From: an uncultured Lachnospiraceae bacterium
Lineage (GTDB): Bacteria; Bacillota; Clostridia; Lachnospirales; Lachnospiraceae
Reading direction: 5' to 3'
Assembly (NCBI GenBank): GCA_900553355.1
Contig: USDK01000001.1
Coordinates: forward strand, 23,944-87,943
Length of the DNA: 64,000 bases
The position numbers and the translations under genes were made by a program. Within the stretch, counting starts at the first letter, position 1. Each line of letters starts with the position of its first letter. The notes under the pieces were generated by a model that saw nothing but the letters and a program-made list of their open reading frames with translations, was not told the DNA's origin and did no database searches. Positions 16,381 to 22,596 of the stretch are shown here, in pieces.

Positions 16381-18276
16381 ATGGACAAAAAAGAGCAGGA
16401 AATGCTGGAGCGTATCCGGGAGATGGCCGGACAGATAGAAATTCCGGAAACACTAGACCCGGAAGGAATTCAAAAAAAACTGGAAAGTGAGAAAGCGGCA
16501 GGTGAGATCAGACGATATCGAAAAAGACTGTGTGTGGCTGGATCGATCGCGGCGGCCTGCGTGGTATTTGCGGCCGGGATACTGTTCTGGAACAGAGGAG
16601 ATGGATCCGGGACAGATACACAGCAGAGGATGTCCTGGATGGAAGACAGGCTGGCAGACACCGGAGGAAAGATGCAGACCGCATCAGATTATCAGAAAAT
16701 CTATGAATATGTGGAAAAAAGCGCAGAGGCTATCGCAAGTTCCGGGACGGAGGAGTCGGCATCGTCAGGTATGGCAGCACGGAATATGACGGCTTCAGCG
16801 GACAGCTCATCTACAGCAGAAACGGGCAGCGTGCAGGACGTGGGAGGCGTGGAATATTCCCAGACAAATGTAAGGCAGGAAGGCGTGGACGAGGGGGATG
16901 TGGTCAAGACAGACGGCAGATATCTGTACGTGCTTCAGGATGATGGCCGGACAGTGGCTGTGGTTGATACCTGTGGAGATCAGATGAAGAAAGTGGGAGC
17001 CATTGAACTGGAAAAGGGCGAGTATATTTATGAGATTTATCTGGCGGAGGGAAAGCTGGTTCTGGTGGCAGAATGTTCAGAGGACTCTGGTTTTCGGACG
17101 GAGGCGGTCACTTATGATATCCAGGATCCTTCCCATCCCAGGGAGGCCGGAAGGGTGGCCCAGAGTGGCAGCTATCAGTCATCACGGGTGTCGGACGGAT
17201 ATCTTTATCTTTTCAGCAGTTATTATGTAGATCTTCTAAGCGGACCAGAGCCAAGAAATCTGGACTCATATCTTCCGGAGATTAACGATAAAGTGATGAA
17301 AGAAACGGATATCTATCTTCCGCAGACAGAAAAGGCGGATATGTACGAAGTTGTCTCCTCTGTCAACCTGGATAGCCCTGATCAGATCAGTGACAGCAAG
17401 GCATTGCTGTCCAAAGGAGGAGAACTGTATGTAAGTAATCAAAACATTTATTACTATGAGACTCTTTGGCAGTCATCGGGGGCAGAGACAACAGCTATAC
17501 GCAGACTGTCGTATGACAGCGGTGTGCTGAAAGGAGAGGCACAGGGGAGTTTTGAGGGCTATCTTAACGACAGCTTTTCCATTGATGAATATCATGGATT
17601 TTTAAGGCTGGTAACAACCGTGGATGATACGAATTCGGTCTATGTGCTGGATCAGGATCTGGAGAAAGTGGGAGCTATCGAGGGGCTGGCAGAAGAAGAG
17701 CGGATCTATTCCGCCAGATTTATGGGAGATACGGCTTATTTCGTTACCTTTAAGGAAACGGATCCGTTATTCAGCGTAGATCTGTCAGATCCAGAGAAGC
17801 CGACGATCCTGGGAACACTGAAAATACCGGGATTTTCTGAATATCTTCATGTATATGGAGAAGGAAAGCTTCTTGGCATCGGCATGGATGTAGAGGAGGG
17901 AACGCAGATTACAGACGGCGTGAAGCTTACAATGTTTGATATATCGGATCCTCGGAATGTGACAGAAGAAAATACGCTGGTTCTGGAACATGTCTACCAT
18001 ACAGATCTGTTTTACGACTATAAGGCGGTGCTGATAGATCCGCAGACAGGTTTGATCGGATTCTCCGGCTACGGGGAAGGAGGGCAGATGTACTTTGTAT
18101 TTGGATATGATGAGGCGAACGGGTTTGACTGCCGCATGGAAGAAGAGATCAACGGCAGCGGCAGCAGGAGCGCAAGAGGAGTATATATCGGAGAAAGTCT
18201 GTACGTGGTGCAGGGGAATGTGATCGAGGTCTATTCTTTGGAAAATTATCAGAAAACAGGGGATATTATTTTATAG
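16381..18276 (+). CDS. Membrane-anchored beta-propeller protein, likely partner of the sigma factor
   Basis: A 631-residue protein with about 48 cytoplasmic residues, a single membrane segment at 50-70, a Ser/Thr/Ala-rich linker (about 100-145) and a large extracytoplasmic beta-propeller. The phrase QEGVDEGDVVKTDGRYLYVL is the hallmark of the COG4880-type C-terminal propeller family. The acidic N-terminal segment could contact the sigma factor as an anti-sigma element, by analogy with other ECF pairs, but it shows no ZAS-type zinc motif. AAAGGAGG precedes the ATG. The ligand of the propeller is unknown. Confidence 0.8.
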   Translation: MDKKEQEMLERIREMAGQIEIPETLDPEGIQKKLESEKAAGEIRRYRKRLCVAGSIAAACVVFAAGILFWNRGDGSGTDTQQRMSWMEDRLADTGGKMQTASDYQKIYEYVEKSAEAIASSGTEESASSGMAARNMTASADSSSTAETGSVQDVGGVEYSQTNVRQEGVDEGDVVKTDGRYLYVLQDDGRTVAVVDTCGDQMKKVGAIELEKGEYIYEIYLAEGKLVLVAECSEDSGFRTEAVTYDIQDPSHPREAGRVAQSGSYQSSRVSDGYLYLFSSYYVDLLSGPEPRNLDSYLPEINDKVMKETDIYLPQTEKADMYEVVSSVNLDSPDQISDSKALLSKGGELYVSNQNIYYYETLWQSSGAETTAIRRLSYDSGVLKGEAQGSFEGYLNDSFSIDEYHGFLRLVTTVDDTNSVYVLDQDLEKVGAIEGLAEEERIYSARFMGDTAYFVTFKETDPLFSVDLSDPEKPTILGTLKIPGFSEYLHVYGEGKLLGIGMDVEEGTQITDGVKLTMFDISDPRNVTEENTLVLEHVYHTDLFYDYKAVLIDPQTGLIGFSGYGEGGQMYFVFGYDEANGFDCRMEEEINGSGSRSARGVYIGESLYVVQGNVIEVYSLENYQKTGDIIL

Positions 18277-18279
18277 AGG

Positions 18280-18308
18280 GTGACAAATCAAGGGAAGTAG
18301 GATATAAT
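18280..18308 (+). promoter_or_regulatory. Promoter of the lrp-like gene
   Basis: GTGACA (18280-18285), a 17-bp spacer and a perfect TATAAT (18303-18308), 48 bases before the start. The -35 box begins only a few bases after the upstream stop codon. Confidence 0.6.
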
Positions 18309-18355
18309 ATCATTATTTATTTTTACAGATCCATTGATTAAAGGAGGAAGAAGGC

Positions 18356-18847
18356 ATGGACGACATTAGAAAACAGATACTGCTTACCCTTGAAACTGAC
18401 AGCAAGATTGACCTCAGTGAACTGGCCGTTCTTCTTGGAACAGATGAGACTGTGATTGCCAATGAGGTGGCTGCGATGGAAAAAGAACATATCATCTGCG
18501 GTTATCATACGCTGATCGACTGGGACCGGGCGGGAGTCGAGCTTGTGAATGCACTGATCGAAGTGCGTGTAACACCCCAGAGAGATCAGGGATTCGACCG
18601 AGTGGCGGAACGAATATATAATTATCCGGAGGTTTCGGCAGTATATCTGATCTCCGGCGGATATGACCTGATGGTTACCATCGAGGGGAGGACGCTTCAG
18701 GAAATCTCGCGGTTTGTTTCCAGTAAACTGGCGCCTATCGAAGAGGTGATCAGCACGTCTACATACTTCATCCTGAAAAAGTATAAGGATCACGGAACAA
18801 TACTCGCTAAAAAATCCAAAGGAGAAAGGATGCTGATTACACCATGA
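18356..18847 (+). CDS. Lrp/AsnC-family transcriptional regulator
   Basis: A 163-residue regulator. The N-terminal winged helix-turn-helix (about 1-55, IDLSELAVLLGTDETVIANEV) is followed by the AsnC/RAM ligand-binding domain (about 65-145, with VSAVYLISGGYDLMVTIEG). The family senses amino acids and forms octamers on DNA. AAGGAGG precedes the ATG. Its stop overlaps the ATG of the aminotransferase (ATGA), so it probably regulates amino-acid metabolism together with that enzyme and possibly its own operon. Confidence 0.92.
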   Translation: MDDIRKQILLTLETDSKIDLSELAVLLGTDETVIANEVAAMEKEHIICGYHTLIDWDRAGVELVNALIEVRVTPQRDQGFDRVAERIYNYPEVSAVYLISGGYDLMVTIEGRTLQEISRFVSSKLAPIEEVISTSTYFILKKYKDHGTILAKKSKGERMLITP

Positions 18848-20010
18848 GAAGAGACCCTATATCTAAAAAAGCAGCAGCACTGGCTCCTTCGGGGATCCGT
18901 AAGTTTTTCGATATTGTAAATGAAATGGAGGACGCCATATCTCTTGGCGTCGGGGAACCAGACTTTGATACCCCTTGGAGAGTACGGGAAGAAGGAATCT
19001 ATTCTCTGGAGCGAGGGCAGACATTCTATACATCCAATGCAGGATTAAAGGAACTCAAAAATGAGATCAGCCGGTATCTGGAACGGACAATAAAGGTGTC
19101 TTATGATCCGTCCGGGGAAGTGCTGGTGACGGTAGGAGGAAGCGAAGCCATTGATCTTGCCTTTCGCGCGATGCTGGATGCCGGCGATGAAGTACTGATC
19201 CCTCAGCCGAGTTATGTGTCCTATCTGCCATGCGCTGTACTGGCGGATGGAGTTCCAGTGATCATACCTCTGCGGCAGGAAAATGAATTTAAACTGACAA
19301 AGGAAGAACTGGAGGCGGCAGTTACCCCACGGACCAAGCTTCTGGTGCTGCCATTTCCAAACAATCCTACAGGAGCTGTTATGACTCGTGAGGATCTGGA
19401 GCCGATCGCAGAAACTGTGATCGAGCATGATCTTTACGTGGTTTCAGATGAAATCTATTCTGAACTGACCTATAACGGAAGCCATTGTTCGATTGCGTCT
19501 CTGCCGGGAATGAGGGAACGGACGCTGGTCATCAATGGATTTTCCAAAGGATTTGCGATGACGGGGTGGAGACTTGGATATGTATGCGGTCCGGCCCGGA
19601 TCATCGGGCAGATGACAAAGATCCATCAATATGCGATCATGTGTGCCCCCACTACCAGTCAATATGCGGCAGTAGAGGCGCTCAGAAACTGCGAGAGAGA
19701 TGTGGAAACAATGAGAGAATCCTATAATCAGAGGCGTCGGTTCCTTCTGCATGAATTCAAAAAGATGGGGCTGGAATGTTTTGAACCCTATGGGGCATTC
19801 TATGTGTTCCCGGGCATCAGGGAATTTGGCATGACCTCAGAAGAATTTGCCACCCGATTTCTGCAGGAGGAGAATGTGGCCGCTGTTCCGGGGACAGCCT
19901 TTGGAGAGAGTGGGGAAGGATATCTTCGTATCTCTTATGCGTATTCCATTGCAGATTTGAAGGAGGCTATTGGCAGGCTGGAGCATTTTATCAACCAGCT
20001 TCGGGGATAA
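18844..20010 (+). CDS. Class I/II aminotransferase (AspC/PatA-like)
   Basis: A 388-residue fold-type I PLP aminotransferase. It has GVGEPDFDTPW near the N-terminus, PNNPTGA, SDEIYSELTY and the PLP lysine in NGFSKGFAMTGWRLGYVCG (Lys near 235), and the substrate-carboxylate arginine in YLRISYAYS. The closest named groups are aromatic, aspartate or N-acetyl-diaminopimelate-type transaminases (PatA). Translationally coupled with the Lrp regulator by an ATGA overlap. The amino donor cannot be told from sequence. No terminator is evident before the AT-rich region that follows. Confidence 0.88.
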   Translation: MRRDPISKKAAALAPSGIRKFFDIVNEMEDAISLGVGEPDFDTPWRVREEGIYSLERGQTFYTSNAGLKELKNEISRYLERTIKVSYDPSGEVLVTVGGSEAIDLAFRAMLDAGDEVLIPQPSYVSYLPCAVLADGVPVIIPLRQENEFKLTKEELEAAVTPRTKLLVLPFPNNPTGAVMTREDLEPIAETVIEHDLYVVSDEIYSELTYNGSHCSIASLPGMRERTLVINGFSKGFAMTGWRLGYVCGPARIIGQMTKIHQYAIMCAPTTSQYAAVEALRNCERDVETMRESYNQRRRFLLHEFKKMGLECFEPYGAFYVFPGIREFGMTSEEFATRFLQEENVAAVPGTAFGESGEGYLRISYAYSIADLKEAIGRLEHFINQLRG

Positions 20011-20082
20011 GACAGAATATTCAGATAATTTAATTGAACAAAAATAATTATAGATTAATTAATAAAAAATAGAAAAATAGTG

Positions 20083-20116
20083 TTGACAAAAGAAAACTCC
20101 GGTGCTACTATATAAT
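20083..20116 (+). promoter_or_regulatory. Strong consensus promoter in front of an AT-rich region without a clear gene
   Basis: A perfect TTGACA at 20083-20088 is followed by TACTAT after 17 bp (20106-20111) and by TATAAT at 20111-20116 (22 bp). It would drive transcription into the short ORFs from 20213 on. Confidence 0.55.
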
Positions 20117-20212
20117 CAATCCAAAGATCAATAAGAAATGACTTCCTGACGAGAAAGGGAATCATAAAAAATACATTGATTTGGAAATACGAAGAAAAGG
20201 AGGCTTAATCCA

Positions 20213-20305
20213 TTGGACACAGCAGCAGAATTTAAAATTCAATATGTCAGTGGTATGGCAGATTATCGTTCCTATAGAATAAGCCTTTACCAGAAAGAAA
20301 GATAA
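20213..20305 (+). CDS. Possible 30-residue peptide ORF
   Basis: AAGGAGG lies about ten bases before TTG 20213; the frame then runs 30 codons to TAA. The peptide is polar with several Tyr, Lys and Arg and no signal or membrane segment. The only support is the ribosome site plus the upstream consensus promoter. It may be a leader peptide or the first piece of a decayed gene. Confidence 0.3.
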   Translation: MDTAAEFKIQYVSGMADYRSYRISLYQKER

Positions 20306-20320
20306 TCCGGAAAATACAGA

Positions 20321-20615
20321 ATGAAAAGAGAAGTCGGAGAAGAAGAAAAGCCGGATACAATTTTTAAGAAAGAAAATTCTATCTGCAGACATATTGAAAA
20401 AGGATACCACAATAGTTCAAAGATATTAGAAGATGTGTAAAGAAACATTACCTAATATATCAGATTTATACGAGACACTATATAAGCGAAAGGTTATAGA
20501 AGGAATAACTTAATACGATTATAGACAAATAATAAGGGCACTGGCTATAATTGGAACAGTTATAGATATTATAATAGCCATGAAAGTAGATTATATAGAT
20601 ACAGGAGGAGTATAG
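20321..20615 (+). pseudogene. Short overlapping ORFs, probably a decayed gene
   Basis: A 39-codon ORF (20321-20440) overlaps a 26-codon ORF (20433-20513) whose frame continues after one TAA for 33 further codons with a hydrophobic core (ALAIIGTVIDIIIA) to 20615. A frame change and an in-frame stop in 300 bases suggest a broken gene. The family is not recognised. Confidence 0.3.
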
Positions 20616-20767
20616 ATAAGGTATCAAAGATAAAAGAGAAGAGATTCGTTTATCCGAGACTTTGAGTTATATTCTATCTATAAAATAAAACATAGATAAA
20701 AGGGACGAGAAGAATTTAAGATAAATCCTCCGATAAAAAATAAAAAGTATGATAAAATTAAATATAT

Positions 20768-20808
20768 AACAGCCATTATGGTCACGGTGACCGTAATGGC
20801 TGTTTTCT
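20768..20808. terminator. Bidirectional hairpin terminator
   Basis: Bases 20768-20785 pair with 20787-20804 over 18 positions with one wobble and almost no loop, and are flanked by A- and T-rich runs. It sits just beyond the end of the UxuB-like gene on the minus strand. Confidence 0.75.
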
Positions 20809-20809
20809 T

Positions 20810-22423
20810 TTACATATATTTATCAATCGTTGCCCGGACAGCTCCCTTGCCTGCGATCATTTCGCGGAAGTAACCTTCGATTTTCTCACCGACACCATTG
20901 TCATAGAGGTTGGTAAAGAATATCTTTTCATTGGAAAGGATCGGCCTTAACTGATCTTTTAAGGTTTCCGGCTTTCCGATCACAATGTCTTTCAGAGCCT
21001 CGTTCATTTCACCTGCCAGAGGATCCGGGGCCAGGGTGTAGGAATTACCCTGATCATCTACGCCCATCATATACCGGAGAAATCCTGCGATACCCAGCGG
21101 GATGGCGGTCAGCCTCTCTGCGCTGCCGTATTTTGCGGTGTATGCCTTGATCGTTTCACCGAAGCGGATACCCAGACCCTGGGATTCGTCGGTGCAAAGC
21201 CGGATGTTGGTATCCAGAAGATACTCGTTGATAAAACGAAGCTGGAACAGTTCGTCCACGAATGCTTTCGGATCGATGATACCAGGGCTTTCAACCATTG
21301 GGAATCCTTCATCATAGGCCACCATTTTTGCCAGCTTCATCAGCTTTGGGTCGTTGTTGATCATAGTGGCAAAATATTCTTCGCCCAGCAGGACTCCGAA
21401 AGGACCAACGGCAGAGTGAACCGGATTTAACAGTGCGGTGACTTTCATCCGTTCTGATTTGTTGACCGTATCACGGCTGCCAAGATAAACGCCTTTGCCC
21501 TTTTCCAGAGGAGGACGTCCATTAGGGAAGTTATCCTCGATTACCAGGTATTGCGGATCTTCACCGTTGATAAACGGAGCAATATAAGTACGCTTAGAGG
21601 TTTCTACAGGTTCCATATCCTGAAGACCAAGCTTTTCCAGATCTGCCGCAATATCCGGATTTGGGCGAGGCGTGATCTTATCGATCATGGTCCAGGGGAA
21701 GGCGACTACAGATTCGTCGCTCACATAATCAATAAATCCCTGGTCAACGTATCCCTTTTTCTGCCACTCTTCTGCCATGGTCAGGACAGATCTGCGAAGA
21801 AGGCTGCCGTTTTTCGAACAGTTATCCATGGAAACCAGGGCAAGAGGAGTTTTGCCGCTGCGGTACCGCTCCAGAAGCATGGCAGTTACGATACCCATAG
21901 CGCCGGTAGCCTTGTCTGGTCCGTTGTCAATATCTGCCTGTACATAAGGCAGATAGCTTCCGGTGGAAGTCGTGAGAGCGTAACCCTTTTCTGTGATAGT
22001 AAAGGAAACGAGCTGGAGAGAAGGAGCGGAAAAGATTTCCTTCAGCCGTGCCCATAAAGCCGCATCGCTGCTCTGTGCCTTGATGGCCTCGCCGAAGGAA
22101 GCAAGCACCTTGTAGTCTCTGGTCCCGTCTGTGTGAAGGATGACGCTTAACCCCAGATTGTCAAAAGGATTGTAGATCTTGTCCACAACATCGTAGTCAA
22201 AGGTCTCCACACAGGTAAGGGCAGTGTCAAGATCACCATTTTCCAGCATACCGTCGGCGATACCGCCGATAAAGATACGGAAGATATTGCCGATTCCGAA
22301 GTGAGCCCAGCGGGGAGCTGCTTTTGCCTTTTCGGCCGCTGCTTCCACATCATAGCCGGGAAGAGTAATGCCCGCCGCTTCCCAGTCCGCTTTGTTTTTG
22401 ATTCCGTTTAATGAAAGTTTCAT
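20810..22423 (-). CDS. Mannitol-dehydrogenase-family oxidoreductase, fructuronate reductase (UxuB)-like
   Basis: A 537-residue member of the polyol-specific long-chain dehydrogenase family. The N-terminal nucleotide-binding segment (RWAHFGIGNIFRIF) and the catalytic signature KVTALLNPVHSAVGP (Lys, Asn, His) are present. The length and spacing are closest to NAD-dependent D-mannonate oxidoreductase (fructuronate reductase), which reduces fructuronate to mannonate in hexuronate breakdown. Mannitol or arabinitol dehydrogenase activity is the alternative. AAGGAGG precedes the ATG at 22423. No uxuA or uxaC neighbours are present, so it acts as a single-gene unit. Confidence 0.85.
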   Translation of the reverse strand: MKLSLNGIKNKADWEAAGITLPGYDVEAAAEKAKAAPRWAHFGIGNIFRIFIGGIADGMLENGDLDTALTCVETFDYDVVDKIYNPFDNLGLSVILHTDGTRDYKVLASFGEAIKAQSSDAALWARLKEIFSAPSLQLVSFTITEKGYALTTSTGSYLPYVQADIDNGPDKATGAMGIVTAMLLERYRSGKTPLALVSMDNCSKNGSLLRRSVLTMAEEWQKKGYVDQGFIDYVSDESVVAFPWTMIDKITPRPNPDIAADLEKLGLQDMEPVETSKRTYIAPFINGEDPQYLVIEDNFPNGRPPLEKGKGVYLGSRDTVNKSERMKVTALLNPVHSAVGPFGVLLGEEYFATMINNDPKLMKLAKMVAYDEGFPMVESPGIIDPKAFVDELFQLRFINEYLLDTNIRLCTDESQGLGIRFGETIKAYTAKYGSAERLTAIPLGIAGFLRYMMGVDDQGNSYTLAPDPLAGEMNEALKDIVIGKPETLKDQLRPILSNEKIFFTNLYDNGVGEKIEGYFREMIAGKGAVRATIDKYM

Positions 22424-22452
22424 GATGCGCCTCCTTATAAAAATATAGTTAT

Positions 22453-22480
22453 ATCATATCATGAAATGTGCAGTTTGTAA
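22453..22480 (-). promoter_or_regulatory. Candidate promoter of the UxuB-like gene
   Basis: On the minus strand TTACAA (22480-22475), a 16-bp spacer and TATGAT (22458-22453) lie 30 bases before the start. Confidence 0.45.
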
Positions 22481-22508
22481 TATTTTTGTAACAAATTTTC
22501 TCGTATAT

Positions 22509-22536
22509 TTTGACAATATATATAGCGTATGATAAA
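22509..22536 (+). promoter_or_regulatory. Candidate promoter of the TPR/AAA-like gene
   Basis: A perfect TTGACA (22509-22514) is followed after 16 bp by GATAAA (22531-22536) in a very AT-rich stretch shared with the divergent promoter. Confidence 0.4.
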
Positions 22537-22596
22537 CTTATATACGTATAATTATAGAAATAACAAGCATTATAAATAAATTTTGAGGTGAGAGAT

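Larger units (their letters stand above)
20011..20809. other. AT-rich 799-bp region without a confident gene
   Basis: The region is much richer in A and T than its surroundings. It contains a consensus promoter, a short TTG-started ORF with a good ribosome site, a set of overlapping short ORFs with an in-frame stop, and a bidirectional hairpin at the end. It may hold a decayed gene, small peptides or a regulatory RNA; none is proven. Confidence 0.5.

Noticed and set aside
20162..20410. Minus-strand ORF of 82 codons in the AT-rich region
   Set aside because: Phe-rich composition from A-rich sequence, no ribosome site, and it opposes a consensus promoter on the plus strand.
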